Counted from the first letter of the stretch, positions 1 through 13,222 are shown. The stretch is DNA of 64,000 bases from Chondrilla cf. caribensis (GCA_964020155.1 OZ026555.1:3883295-3947294), one strand, 5' to 3'. Program-made: numbers and translations. The notes: generated from the letters alone by a model not told the origin.

Positions 1-237
1 AGCAAATGAGAGGTTTGTGGTTACAAACTTCCTTAGCTGACACCTGTAAGTGTTTGTGTACAGTAGAAGGGACCTCATGTACAGTGATAGATATAACAGT
101 ATGGATATCAGGATTTCATTGGAGTGACTTTTCAGTCCGGTCATGGGGATGGATGTTCATACAGGCTTCACTATAATGTGTTATTATAATGGTTTTGATG
201 TGTATGTGTACATTTACTGACGCAAATCTCGTTTTAG

Positions 238-341
238 ACCCACTGTAGGCACTTGGAAAGGAACAAGACAGTCTACTCTTGACCACTATGTTCCATCGTG
301 GGTGTCAGCCGGGGCTAAAGCAATCGGTAAGTATAGTTACC

Positions 342-407
<66 letters not shown>

Positions 408-419
408 CGTGTTTGAATG

Positions 420-491
<72 letters not shown>

Positions 492-503
492 CATGTTTGA
501 ATG

Positions 504-540
<37 letters not shown>

Positions 541-768
541 GTGCGTGTGTGTGTACATGTTCGTATTTGAATGCATGTGTGTGTACGTGTGATTAGTGGC
601 ATGACTGTATTTCTTGCTAAAGATCTTCCACAAACAGTATATAATCGTAATATCACGCTGATTGGGTCCCGAAGGTGATCACATGTCATGTTGTTATATT
701 CAGGTGGATGCTGTCGTGTTAAGCCAAGTGAAATTGAGCTAATTGTGTCAGCAAGTCGTGGAAATTAA
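238..768 (+). CDS. Homocysteine S-methyltransferase, copy 1 (3' end only)
   Basis: These are the last two exons (238-326 and 704-768) of a gene whose 5' part lies before the window. The first encodes a PTVGTWKGTRQ segment and ends at a GTAAGT donor. The second starts after a CAG acceptor with GGCCRVKPSEIEL, the C-terminal zinc-cysteine motif of the homocysteine S-methyltransferase (MmuM/HMT) family, which methylates homocysteine to methionine from S-methylmethionine or AdoMet. Exon lengths and phases equal those of the complete paralogue just downstream (89 nt, phase 1), so this is a tandem duplicate. The C-terminus is slightly shorter, ending ASRGN. The intron between the exons is mostly (GT)n. 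Confidence 0.88.
344..560 (+). repeat. (GT)n microsatellite in HMT copy 1 last intron
   Basis: Three (GT)n blocks are separated by two near-identical TTYRTGTTTGAATGCAT spacers. The tract lies 17 nt after the splice donor, on the sense strand. The paralogous intron of HMT copy 2 has a (GT)n tract at the same relative place. Confidence 0.95.
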
Positions 769-1282
769 TTCACACACAAGTAAATTTGATCAATATGGTA
801 ATTTATATTCATTATCATCATTTACTGTATTTACATTAATTTTATATTTTAACTTAAATTTATAACTTATTTTGATGTCATATTATGTATCATGCATTAA
901 TTTTGCTTATTTGAAAGTAGCTATAGGCATAAATATTGAATATATAATATTGTTATATTCACAGTATTATAGTTGGTGACCTATATGGCTACGCGAGACT
1001 ATATCGACGTTAGTATTGACAGTCATTTTTCCTCGATGAATAAGCGCTCCAGGCCAAACATCCATATCTATAGAGCTATTCTCAAACCATAGCCAACCAC
1101 AACGCGGATTGCGGGCCAAGATGCGGTTTTTTAGGCAAGTTGACCAAGTGAGAGCTATTGGTTCTCTTGCCAGGACGCTGGTTCCTCGACGTGTAGCTGT
1201 ACAGAGCTCGTGCCATCCAAACGTCCTTAACACCAGCCAGTTCGGGCCCTACAGTGCTGGTTGTTGGCTAGGGTCGCGTAAA
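769..1282. other. Intergenic spacer between HMT copies
   Basis: This 514-nt AT-rich spacer must hold the 3' UTR of copy 1 and the promoter of copy 2. A TATTGTTATATTC stretch near 950 is the only TATA-like run. I see no further gene in it. Confidence 0.6.
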
Positions 1283-1573
1283 ATGGCCACCAAGAGCTTG
1301 CTTCAATCTGAAACTTGGAATAAAGAGGGAATCATCATTATTGATGGCGGACTTGGGACAGAAGTCGACGACAGAGGATTTTCCATAAACGTGAGATAGA
1401 TGTCATCATCACCACCATCAAACCACATAAAACACTATCAGACCTCTCAACACTAGTACCTACGTAGTTGTCAGTAGCTGTTTTGGTAATGGGATCCATG
1501 GGATGTTATTATTGTACATTGTATTTTCAAGGATACTAGTACAAGTCACATCAGTAAACAAACAATAAATAAT

Positions 1574-1646
<73 letters not shown>

Positions 1647-2458
1647 ACAAACAAAATATGTATTAGTAGCAAGCTGATGGTGTTAGTGATGGTTTTCTGC
1701 TTTTCTGCTTTCAATTTACTGAGCAGAAGTGTTGAGAATTACCTTCTCTATACCTTCCTTTACCTTGCCTTCTTTATTGATGCAACCGACATCATCCATT
1801 GACTGCAGGACAATTCTCTCTGGAGTGCTAGTGTCCTGAGGACTAATCCAGAAGTGGTTCGAGACATCCACCTGGACTTCCTCAGAGCTGGAGCGGAAGT
1901 TCATATAACAGCGACGTTTTCGGTATTTTAATGCACGCCCAATATACTATACTACTTAATACAGGTGTGTGTATTGTACAGTAGACATACTAAAGATCAT
2001 AGTTAATCATGTGTATGTTGTGCACATCACAGCAACTCCATGGTAGACAGTCTCCAATGTTTTAATCACATTTGGGTTTTAATTTGGAGGAGAGGGGTGC
2101 TCTCCTTCTTGGGCTTGCTGGAACAAAGTCAAAAGTGAATTGAATGAAATTGTCACAGAAATCCATACAATCGCTACTTTTTGTTCACTTTTATATGCAT
2201 GCATGTGTAATGTGTAGGCAAGTGTTGAGATGTTCTGCAAGCACTGTGATATGACAGAGGATGAAGCTAAGGGACTGATAAAGCTGGCTGTGAGACTGGC
2301 AAGAGAAGCTTGTGACATCTACTTGAAGGAGAACCCTGGTGTTCCTCGTCCTCTGATTGCTGGCTCTGTTGGTCCTTATGGTTCAGGAAGGATAGAGTTT
2401 GTAAAGGATAATCAGGCTTCAACATATACTGGAATATATGTTGATTCTGTACCTGCAG

Positions 2459-2541
<83 letters not shown>

Positions 2542-2594
2542 TGTGTGTGTGTGTGTGTCTGTGTGTGTGTGTATGTGTGTGTGTATCTGTGTGT

Positions 2595-2660
<66 letters not shown>

Positions 2661-4612
2661 TATATGTGTTGTGCACATGCATGTGCGCTTGAGTGTGTAT
2701 TTATTTATGTGTATATGTGTTTACGTGTGTATGAGCTAATATGCCCATTTGTCTGGATGTACACATGTTACAGTGTGCTCAAATGTGCTAGCTCTCATTT
2801 TGTAGAAAATAAAGGATTTCCACAGACCAAGAATCGAGTGTCTCTTGAGTGAAAATGTTGATCTTTTAGCCATTGAGGCCATCCCTGCACAAGTATGTAC
2901 GTACATCATCCATGTCATCTTATGTCCCTGTGCATTGCTACTCTCGGCATATTAGTTGACTGTATTTAACTTGATATCTCCGTATAGCTGGAAGGAGAAC
3001 TCATCGTTGAAGTCTTGGAAGAGTTCCCTGAAGCAAAGGCATGGGTGTGTTTCAACTGCAAGGTGAGAATATGTGTGTTTTTAACATGTGGCATCCTTTG
3101 AACCCTTCACCATGTATGTTCTGGACGTCCCTACTATCCACTCCCCTACTGTGTGCATATCGATGTAGCCTTGAAACCAGGCCCTATAATTGCACGAGTG
3201 CTTGAAAATATTAAAGGGTCTCTCAGTACAATCCTATCATATGGCCAGTATATGCTTGCATGTCTAGTATGATGTGTGCATGTGTATGTACAGTATGTAT
3301 TGTGCCATTCTATTCGAACATTGTTTATACACTGTACAGGGTCCTGCCCAGGAATTTGTTATCATTTAGCACTCCATTAACTTGTACCTAATGCTACTGC
3401 CACTCCATTGCTTAGTATAGCTGGGGAGAACCCACTGTACTGATGGTGTGTTAGGGAGCTCTTTGTACAGAGTAATGTATGCACGTGTGTATTTTACATA
3501 TTGTGTCACTTTTGGATGACAAAACAACTTTTCCCCTTTCCAATATGTTCATGGTGGTCCTTATGTTTGCTGAGTGCTCTGTACTGACATTCATCATTTG
3601 CTCTTCACTTTAGAATGACAGAGAGACTTGTCATGGTGAAGTGTTTACTGATGCGATAGCTTCTGTTTCTCAGAGTGATCAAGTGATAGGAGTAGGAGTC
3701 AACTGTACTGCTCCAGATTATGTTGAGGTGTGTGCGTAACCCCCTTACCATACATAGCTTAGGACAACTGTAGAACTATCCTAGATTCTATATGACCTCT
3801 ATTCCGCCGTCTTTCTGGGCACAGCAGAAGTAAATTACTTTCACCATTGTGCTGATGCTCTATATGCTTGAACCAGACCAAAGTTTGAATCTCTGTATGC
3901 ATATCATAACCCTGTCTATTCCTTGGCAACAGTTCTACAATAGTTGCAATATGTGTCCTGAATCTGTTATGGAATTGCATAGCAACACTGTCATTTTGTT
4001 GTTGTAGTATACAGCCTGTACATTGGTACGTACATAATTGTGTTTTCTTGCTCACTTGTAGAAATTGTTGCTGTCAGCTAAGGAAGTCTGTAACAGCAAA
4101 TCTCTCATTTGCTATCCTAATTCTGGAGAGGTTTACGTCAAGGACATGTGAGTCTTTGATTGTGTGGACGATAAAATTTTGTCAATGAATCTAATAAACT
4201 GCCCATGCTTACTGCTGTGGAATATCCAGCACCTCTGTACATAGCTAGGTATTATTATATCAATGTGAACAGATTTACCAGTACAGCCATCATACATTGC
4301 ACACTGATTACAAAATCACTCCTTATTCAACAAGTTATTAATTGCCAAACTGATGTTGGCTTTATGTACTGTACTATCCAACTATCCCTGATAATATGAG
4401 GTCTTATAATTATTGATCTAAACTTTGTATGTATGTATATCCCCCCCACACACACATACTGGAGATCATTAATATTGTCATCCTCAATGTGTATAAGTAT
4501 GTACTATTTGTTTCAGACCCACTGTAGGTGGTTGGAAGGGAACCAGACAACATACACTTGACCATTATGTTCCCTCGTGGATATCAGCAGGGGCTAAAGC
4601 AATCGGTGAGTA

Positions 4613-4669
<57 letters not shown>

Positions 4670-5367
4670 TGTGTGTGTGTTTTGTGTTTTGTGTGTGTAT
4701 GTTTGTGTGTTTGTATAAGTGTGCTTTAAGCTATGTATGTGTTATTAGACCTTCCAGTGTAGTTAGCTATTCATGTGGTTCATGCATTGTTAATTTATTA
4801 CAGAAAGATGTAATCCATACATTAACCACATTATCTATCTTCTGATGGAGCAATGTATCATAAAGTGCCAGTGTGCAGTAAATTATTCACTGCACGCTGG
4901 CACTGACTGCAAAGTGCCTAAACAACTTTTGATGAGTGTGCAGTTGTGTGTATCGTTTTATGCTCCTATGTTGAATGTACTTGCTACTCCTTCCTTGAAC
5001 AAAATTGTACATATCAATGCTAGTGGAGAGTCTTGGAAGAAATTATAGCAGTTTTCCCGATTTTAAGAAGTTGCTTGTGAATAATTGGGTGGTTATTGTA
5101 TGTTTATGCAGTAGTAATGAATTCATTGACCATAGACCCAAGGACACATAGCGTAAATTCAAAGCTACTGTGTTATCATGTGATGACTATTACAACTGTA
5201 CAGTACTGATATGTGTGTCTATATGCTTATTCCTCATGTACATTGAATCATCAGTGCCACTCTCCTCACTGTTTGTACCTTTGTTATTTGTAGGTGGATG
5301 CTGTCGAGTAAAGCCAAGTGAAATAGAATTAATCAAATCAGCAGTTGTTAGATCATCACTGCCATGA
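1283..5367 (+). CDS. Homocysteine S-methyltransferase, copy 2 (complete, 9 exons)
   Basis: This is a cytosolic one-carbon enzyme that transfers a methyl group to homocysteine to make methionine. Exons: 1283-1390, 1809-1922, 2218-2460, 2806-2892, 2988-3062, 3614-3727, 4062-4147, 4517-4605, 5294-5367. All junctions are GT-AG and the phases agree, giving 990 nt and 329 residues, close to bacterial MmuM (about 310). Landmarks are IIIDGGLGTEV near residue 20, LIAGSVGPYG, FHRPRIECL, AIEAIP, GVGVNCT with Cys240, YPNSGEVY, and GGCCR with Cys308 and Cys309. The three cysteines are the zinc/thiolate ligands of the family. The start is the ATG just before the conserved N-terminus. The donor of exon 3 is the first GT of a 200-nt (GT)n tract. 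Tandem to copy 1. Confidence 0.93.
1574..1644 (+). repeat. (CA)n microsatellite, HMT intron 1
   Basis: About 35 uninterrupted CA units on the + (sense) strand inside HMT copy 2 intron 1. Confidence 0.97.
2461..2660 (+). repeat. (GT)n microsatellite starting at a splice donor
   Basis: A 200-nt (GT)n tract with a few TATG and CTG interruptions follows directly on the last coding base (2460) of HMT exon 3, so the donor dinucleotide is itself part of the repeat. Confidence 0.95.
4616..4700 (+). repeat. (GT)n microsatellite, HMT copy 2 intron 8
   Basis: The GT tract begins about ten bases after the GTGAGT donor at 4606. It occupies the orthologous place to the tract in copy 1. Confidence 0.95.
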
Positions 5368-5542
5368 ATAGATCAAGTAAATTATTTTCATTCCTATCCT
5401 ATTGAAAACAGTTGGGTTACAGAGTTACTACGGTTTTGGATTATGTGATACAAACCAGTGTATTGCAACATGCACCGGATTACTTATGTATGTATGTATT
5501 ACGCGGGTGCTTTGGCAATAAGTATTGCGTAATACCCTCAAA

Positions 5543-7182
5543 ATGGCCGAGTGTGTAGCGGCTCCTTTTGTCACTGGCGACCAGCCTAGAGCTTGTTTAT
5601 TACTTACGGAAGACCGGGATATCCGTCAATCTATCGCAAACTTGAGCCACTTTATAAGGACATACCATCATATTTCTTCCTCTCATTGTGTCGATTTCTT
5701 CACCAGTAACCTCTTCGCGTCGTTGTTGAGGGAGGAGTGGCGGGAGCAACTAATGCATATGACGCATGGCGAACTTACAACTCTGCCTATGGTTACCGAT
5801 GACACGCTGTTTACTACCAAGGGTGAGTGTTTTATTCACTATTAAGATACAGCAGAGACTCACAACGAGGTCATCTATGCTCAAAGTGACCTCAAATGTG
5901 AGGTGGTCATAATTCTGATGTTGGAAGTATTTAGTATGCTGTACAAGGATTCCTGGGAATGTGAAGCAGTGGTCCTATTACTGATTTGATATTAAAGTAT
6001 GGATCTACCATAATTTGAAGGGAGTGTCCTATCATTTTTTCCTGTCAATAATAAAGTGTACATTAGTAGATATGTACATGTATGTACTAAAGAATGTGTA
6101 CAGTTGAACCCTGTGCTAAGTGACCACTTTTGAGCAATGCTATGCACAATCTCAAGTACACAGATCCATACACCACACAGGACACCAAGAAAATGTGATC
6201 TCTTTAGACAGGTGGTCCTTAATACAGACTGAACTGTACACATGTATTATAGATGATGATGTAAACACATTTACATCCATCGTATCTCCAGTACATTCTG
6301 TATGTTGAGGTATGTGTTATTCAGCCAAGACCTGGCTAGAGGTTGATATGAGTTACCTAGGAATCACCATGGCAACTATCCATAAGGCACAAGGCTTTTT
6401 GTAGAAAGTGGAACCTATGTCCTCCTTTGTTGCCATGGTAATCAGTCTATCCAGATCAGCAGTCCAAGCAGTGGGAGTTATATACAGCCTTGTTAGGGCT
6501 CATCAGAGACTGGTCACCATGGCAATAGAGTCCTTTGTTGCCATGGTGACCAATTTTGACCATTACAAGGATGTGAGTCCTCCTAACCACTAAAGACTTG
6601 TAGCTTGTGGTTAGTTGCCATGGTGAATCCCCTTGTAATTCATTTTGTATGTATGTAGGTGACTTGAATTACTTCTTGAAGCAGTCGAAGGAACTCAGAT
6701 TACAAGAGAAGCTTTGTGAGCAGCAGTGTGGTGTATCTGTATCAGAGAAGGACATGCTGTCTGGAGGAAATGATGAGGGCGAACAGTCGTATTGTTGCAT
6801 GAAGAGAAAGAAGTGTCATGAAGTGGAGAAGATGGCGCCTTGGATCTCTAAGCTTGCAGAAGAATGTGGAGCAAGACAAGTATGTACATGTGTATAGTAG
6901 ACCAGTACATCTCTAATGTGCAACTATTATCTATGTGTGGCCGAATTGTGTACACATGGTCAAATTGTGAAAATGTTTTCTAATATTATTGTTTACATGT
7001 TCCAAATTGTATACATTCAACCAAATTATTGCCTAATTGGGTACATGTAGATAAATTGTTTACTTGTCACCTTATTGTGTACACATTGTTCCTTGCTTGT
7101 GTATATCAATACTATTGTAAAGCAAGACATGCATGCACGTTCACACATGCAGCACACACATGTACATGTACACACATGCAAG

Positions 7183-7248
<66 letters not shown>

Positions 7249-9915
7249 CACGCATACACACACACATGCGTGCACACACACACACATGTGCACGCTTGCA
7301 TACTTTAAATGTGTGTGCAGTACGTACATATGCTAATCAAAGTGGATCGTTGTATGTTTGGTCTGCTGTCATGTTAGGTCTTAGATCTTGGTAGTGGGAA
7401 AGGCTACTTAAGTGAAGTGCTGGCCTCACGATACCACTTTATTGTTGCTGGTGTGGATGGGTCAGACACTCACACGGAGGAAGCCAAGAAAAGAGTGCAA
7501 AAGCTCCATCACTCCAAGCAGAAGGTATTCCCAGAGAAAGAGAACTTAAAACACTCATCAGAGGATCTTCGATCCCGCAAAGCACCCTCACAACAGCACA
7601 GTCCTTCTCCTCAACTTTCTTCCTCCACTTCTGTTGTTGCCGCAAAGTGTTTATGTCCTTGTGAGAATGATCCAGAATGTCTTCACTCACTCTGTGGTTC
7701 AAACTCCCATTCCAATGTCTTCTCTGAACATTCCTCCCCAAGTCTCCATTGCAATTCCCTTCCCTCTGTGTGCACCGATCCTCCCCAAGATATTCCCTCA
7801 GATACCAATTCTCTTTTTACCTCTGGCTCCTCTGACAAGTCTCATAATAATACTCGTTCCCATTCCCATGATACTGAATCCCAGTCTGATTCCATGGAAA
7901 CTACCTCAACCAAGTCTTCAGCAGTGTCCTATAGCCCCATCACCATGCACCTAACTCTGGACGTGAGCTCCCAACAAGTGCTACAAGCTGTGTCAGAACA
8001 ATCAGGAGGAGTGTTCAAGTCTGATCATGTAAGTCACTTACGATAGTTCACTCAACTGTGACAGTAGTACCCTTTCCGCATTGTATTGCAGGCACTTCAC
8101 ACTACCATACTAATAGACACATGTAGTGTGTATTTACCTGTGTGCATATCTACATACACACATACATGCATACATATGTATGTGTACATACATATAGTCT
8201 TCTTAGCCTCTATACTGTCTGTACTTTTTGACATGAATTGAGTACGTATTTCTCCATGTGTAGCCCACCGTTCTAGCTGGTCTGCACACGTGTGGTGACT
8301 TGGCCTGCATTGGATTGAGGCTTTTCAGTGAAGTGAAGTACTTCACCGGGCTGTGTGTGGTTGGCTGTTGCTACAATCATATAACAGAAGAGGGCTGTGT
8401 CACAGGCTTCCCACTGAGCAAGTTCCTCAGAGCTGAAGACATCACTTTGGGAAGAAACGCAAGAATGCTAGCCAATCAGGTATGATGTACATGCAGAATG
8501 TACATATGTATTTTCGAGAATTCACTATAATGTGCACTTATGTACATACATTCCATAAATACATAAGTACGTAGGTACAATGTATGTATGTCTCTGTGTG
8601 TGTATGTGTGTATACAATACTATACATGTGCATATACTGTACATGCACAGAATGCATGCATCAGTACGTACATCATGTTTTATGCACGTGTATGTACGTG
8701 TACCTGTATTGTACCTCTCAGCCATCCACACCAACAACTCCAATATGTACATACCATCCATGCTGGCTGTTTCTCTTGTGTTAGAGTCCAGAGAGATTGG
8801 TAGCCAAGGAGATGGATTCATCCCGTCACAATGATGCATTGGAATCAATCTTCTATCGTGCAGTCCTCCAGGTGTGTGAGCTCTGTTAGATAACTGTTTC
8901 TTTCTCTGTTATACTTTCAGCAGTCGGGTTAGAGCTTGTATGGTGAGTTCGTGTCAATCTGTCACTGCTTTAATCTGCCAAACCTTTCATCCACCATCAT
9001 TCTGTACATGGGTTCAGTTATATACAGAGAATACTTGTTAATCTGCCGCAATTCGTTTTCAAACATTATGATAGATCAACGAGTTTAGCGGATTAACTGG
9101 ATATTCATTGGTACTTGTACATTACACTGGTACTGGGAAATTGTGGCAGATTAAATGGTTTGGCGGATAAAGCAGTGGCAGATTATCGAGAATTCACTAT
9201 ACATGATAAGGATTTGATTATTGCACTAAATTAGCTAATCTGGCACAATTTTTACTTCACTAATGTACATATGTGAATCAAACATGATCATACACACAGT
9301 TTACATACTGTATGTGATGTCACACTCATATGTACACATGTTCTTATCCAAAGGTCATCTTAGTGAATGAGTTCAATGTCCCAAAGGACTCCCGGTGAGC
9401 AGATAAGGGACTTCACATACACACAACATTATTTGCTCTTCTTGTGTGTACAGTACGGTTTGTATTGGAATATTACCAGTCAGCTCTATTTATATGCGTA
9501 TGCTGTATAATGTACTGTATAATAATCACTGTGAAACACTAATCAGTGTATCCTGCATGTGTGTACTTTGAATATGTACTTCACGTAGTACTAAAGTGTA
9601 CTGTGTGTGTGTGTACTTCCTCCAGTGATTACTGCGTGGGCAAGGTCTACAGCAAATGTAAGAAGAAAGGTGGATTTGTCCCCTATGTACAGGAGTGCCT
9701 GAAGAAGTTGGGTATTGTAAATGTATGTACGTATGCGTGTCTTCGTACCTGAACACCTGTGTGTCTACAGTCAAACCTCAAATATAATATTATGTATGCA
9801 CTTAAATGTTTTGGTACTGTACATATATATCCTCTCGCTAGAATTTTGCTGTTATACATTCAGGATAAGTGAACTTACGTACAGCTACATTGCGTTTTAT
9901 AAAGTACTATACGTA

Positions 9916-10004
<89 letters not shown>

Positions 10005-10554
10005 ATGTGTGCATGGGCATATGTGTGTACCTGTGTGTTGCATGTGTGTGTTTTGCCTGCATGTGTGCATGCCTGTCTCACTCCTCACTCTTCTTGTTAG
10101 ACACTATCTGAAGACAGAATAAACTCCTACCTTAGACAATACGAGTACCGGAAGACGGAGATGTATGCTTTCCACCAGGTAGTGCACATGTACAGGAAAC
10201 ACATGTACGTATATGAAGGTTGCATTGATATGCTTGTTCTGTCCCCAGATTAGAGCATGCATTGCTCCCTGTATTGAAGCCCTCATCATTTTGGACCGTC
10301 TTTTGTACCTCAGGGAGAATGTGAGTTCTTCCGTTGTTAGATTTATTATTCAGAGAGTGATTTTTCACATCACATTACTTTTTCCTGGTTGTTCACATTG
10401 CCTGTGTTCGGATGATGATTTCCTCTCTCATTGTGTGTTCCCCTGGTGGTTCTCGTCATCACATATACAGGGAATACACAATTCCAGGATTATTGCAATG
10501 TTCAACCAAGTGAAGTCTCCTAGAGCTTATGCCATCATAGCTAGAAAACACTGA
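5543..10554 (+). CDS. METTL25: METTL25-family methyltransferase
   Basis: A predicted S-adenosylmethionine-dependent methyltransferase of the METTL25/METTL25B family; the natural substrate is not stated here. Exons: 5543-5822, 6659-6879, 7378-8028, 8264-8479, 8785-8871, 9354-9394, 9626-9722, 10101-10178, 10249-10320, 10471-10554. They sum to 1827 nt, 608 residues, close to human METTL25 (about 600). Motif I is VLDLGSGKGYLSEVL at residues 168-182. Further family blocks are LAGLHTCGDLA (near 390), VVGCCYNHITEEG, GFPLSKFL and a C-terminal VKSPRAYAIIARK. Exon 3 contains a Ser/His/Thr-rich low-complexity insert of about 150 residues after motif I. The start ATG is the first in frame, giving MAECVAAPFV. 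The gene starts only 175 nt after the HMT stop on the same strand. Assignment to METTL25 rather than METTL25B is uncertain. Confidence 0.9.
7186..7308 (+). repeat. (CA)n microsatellite, METTL25 intron 2
   Basis: A CA tract with ATGCACGCA-type interruptions towards its 3' end. Confidence 0.95.
8941..9199. mobile_element. TA-flanked MITE in METTL25 intron 5
   Basis: Two roughly 45-nt arms are inverted copies of each other with a few mismatches; shared blocks are AATCTGYCACTGCTTTA and YCYGCCAAACC. TA dinucleotides flank both ends (8939-8940 and 9200-9201), as expected for Tc1/mariner-type integration. There is no coding capacity. A solo end-like sequence, TCGAGAATTCACTATA, occurs at about 8513-8528. 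Confidence 0.6.
9915..10003 (+). repeat. (GT)n microsatellite, METTL25 intron 7
   Basis: About 44 GT units on the sense strand with one T interruption near the start. Confidence 0.95.
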
Positions 10555-11346
10555 ATATTAATTACTCTTTTAGCATCTTATCGTTTTTATTGCTCTCACA
10601 CATTATACATGTACATATGTACAGTATAATAATATTACTATTCATTCTTAATAATTGTGAATATTATCTTTGTAATTGAATTTGTCTATAATTTTACTGT
10701 AAATGAAAATGGCTGCTTGTAATGAATGGTTAATTTTATCTGATGCATAATGAAGAAAATGAACTGCAGTATAATGTATTATACATATGTACACGTAGGA
10801 TAGATATCATAATTATAGCACTTGATTCTACTTTTAAAAGGAATCGATATCATGCAATAGTGAAATTGACCACTTCACTTCAATTATTTTAATAATAATC
10901 ATGAGTGTAAAATTACAGGTACTTAACTGAATAAACAATGATAGAATAATAATGATAAATGGATCAGTCATGTAGAATATATAATTATAATAATTATTAC
11001 AAATCATGATACCCTGAAACATTGATGACAAGTGGCATGCACTCCCTGGGGCATGAAGTACCTCCCCATCCATATCGGATGCCCTGGGCACACGTGAAGT
11101 GTGACCTTTTATATTTTCTTGTTCTGATATTGGTTAAATCTAATTAATAATTTGTTCTTCATTTTGTAATTATATTGTGATATTAATATTGTGTATAGGC
11201 TTAGCTATGTACGTGGCTGGGCTGCCTATGGCGTGTGTGGTAATAACTCGTGAGCACTTGTGTAACCATGTCTACTCATAATTTGGGTTGAATTAAAAAG
11301 AGAGCACAATAGTTACAATAATAGTGATGTTGAGTTCACAGTATCA
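10555..11346. other. AT-rich intergenic region
   Basis: This is the 3' flank of METTL25, strongly AT-rich with ATAATAAT runs. No exon, repeat family or RNA gene is recognised. Confidence 0.6.
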
Positions 11347-11627
11347 TTGCTAGTGGAGGTATTGGGCCACAAAGAGGGAAGCCAGTTTGAAAACGCCTTG
11401 TTCTGGAGTGTCCGAGAAGCTAGAGACAGTTTTGGAAGATCCAGAATCATCCAGACTCCGCCCCCTGTGAGGGGAGGGTGTAAACATCCGGGGGAGTGGC
11501 CACCCTTCTGGGAGAAATGCCGTCCAATCCCTGATAGGAAGGTCTCCTTGAAGAGGAGAGGTTAAGAAACATGTCAACACAAAACAGAACAAGCATTGCA
11601 CGATACGCAATGCTGTCCACACACACC

Positions 11628-11725
11628 AGGTATACACCAGATACTAACACATTCAGTCCACATATACCAGGTACTAAGACATACAGTCCACATACAGTAT
11701 ACCAGGTACTAACACACACAGTGTA
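11628..11725. repeat. Short tandem repeat, about 3 copies
   Basis: Three imperfect copies of a unit built on TACCAGGTACTAACACA and CAGTCCACATA, immediately downstream (transcript sense) of the orphan minus-strand exon at 11732. Confidence 0.6.
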
Positions 11726-11731
11726 GACAGT

Positions 11732-11867
11732 TCAACTAACCAACTCACTGGCTAGTTCCTGCTTCAGCAATTCCTTGTTGCCATCATCCAGGTCGGGATG
11801 CGACAGATAGCACAGTGCTTGACAGATCAGCACCATCACCACACGTTCCAACAGCGACAGAAGAAAC
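11732..11867 (-). CDS. Orphan C-terminal exon, unrecognised
   Basis: On the minus strand a TGTACAG acceptor is followed by an open segment, RFLLSLLERVVMVLICQALC then YLSHPDLDDGNKELLKQEL, ending ASELVS and a TGA at 11732-11734. Composition (Leu/Val helix plus charged tail) and a good acceptor argue for a real last exon. No partner exon is visible upstream: 11.9-12.28 kb is microsatellite, and the ankyrin array begins right after it. The helical pattern faintly recalls the C-termini of large scaffold nucleoporins, but I cannot support that. It may belong to a gene truncated by the array. Confidence 0.4.
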
Positions 11868-12008
11868 CTGTACAATGGGCACATAAGTGTGTTCAGGGCA
11901 CAGGGTCACACACAACTGGAGATGGCATACAAGTGATACGAGATACTCACCTACACTGAGTCATTTCACCTTGAGAGTTAGGATTAGTGGAGGTGATTGG
12001 TATCACAT

Positions 12009-12574
<566 letters not shown>

Positions 12575-12697
12575 CTCCAGTATGCACTGATCATTAGAAT
12601 CTGTCACGAGTCTTTAGGTGACATAATGTCATAATGTGTTCTTACACGTAACTGAAACAGTGAATTTATATTATATTTTATATTGCGCAAAAAGATG

Positions 12698-12882
12698 GCC
12701 GATTTCAAAAGGCCGAGAATTAGAAATTCGGCTAGAATTCAAGCGAAACGGCTTCGCCGAACTTTATATCTCCAGCGAAGGTTTTTCCAAACCTAAAGTA
12801 GACGTCCAAGTATTTTAAGTGCCGGGGAAGGCTTCTGCGACTCCACTTTTATCATTTTTTATCAAATTGTACACTTAGGGCA
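12698..12882 (+). repeat. R1 element, copy in U0
   Basis: A roughly 185-nt sequence starting GGCCGATTTCAAAAGGCC and ending ACTTAGGGCAAC, repeated in every array unit just upstream of the ankyrin gene. It is rich in short internal palindromes such as CGGCTTCGCCG. Confidence 0.75.
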
Positions 12883-12918
12883 ACTATAAATAGCGCAGAT
12901 ACTAATAATAAAATAGAT

Positions 12919-13222
12919 AGGTCACGGTAGCCGGTTGGTCAGGTGACACGACTCTAGGCTCCAGGTCGCGGGTTCGAAACTCCAAAAGGACGGTTTTTTT
13001 CTCTGAAAAAAAAGAGCTCACTTCCTGGTGGTCAGTCGCAATACTCTCTACAAAGAACCGTAGGGGGGAGCTTTGGGACTCGCGGCTGACCTCCCAGCTA
13101 GAATAGTGTCTACTGCATTCGCGGAATGACCAAGTAAAGTACACAGTACATGTGGAAAGTCCCTATAAAACCGACCATGGGTTTGTTCGACCCCGAGTGG
13201 GTGACCTTTTTTATTTTTTTTT
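12919..13222 (+). mobile_element. tRNA-headed SINE, copy 1
   Basis: The head carries an A-box-like TAGCCGGTTGG (12928) and a B box GGTTCGAAAC (12971-12980) about 43 nt apart, as in RNA polymerase III promoters of tRNA-derived SINEs. The body runs to a T-rich end after GGGTGACC. The same unit recurs at 15649, 19192 and 22061, each time as part of the array unit, so the four copies reflect segmental duplication rather than four insertions. Confidence 0.65.

Noticed and set aside
302..592. Long Cys-Val or Thr-His repeat ORFs here and at every microsatellite
   Set aside because: They are translations of (GT)n/(CA)n in both strands and overlap introns of recognised genes.
12636..12818. 60-codon + strand ORFs (MFLHVTETVN...) repeated four times
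   Set aside because: They fall across the upstream flank and R1 repeat of the array; their conservation follows from recent duplication.
12971..12980. Possible tRNA gene (B box GGTTCGAAAC)
   Set aside because: No cloverleaf with a matching acceptor stem was found; the sequence is the head of a repeated SINE-like unit.
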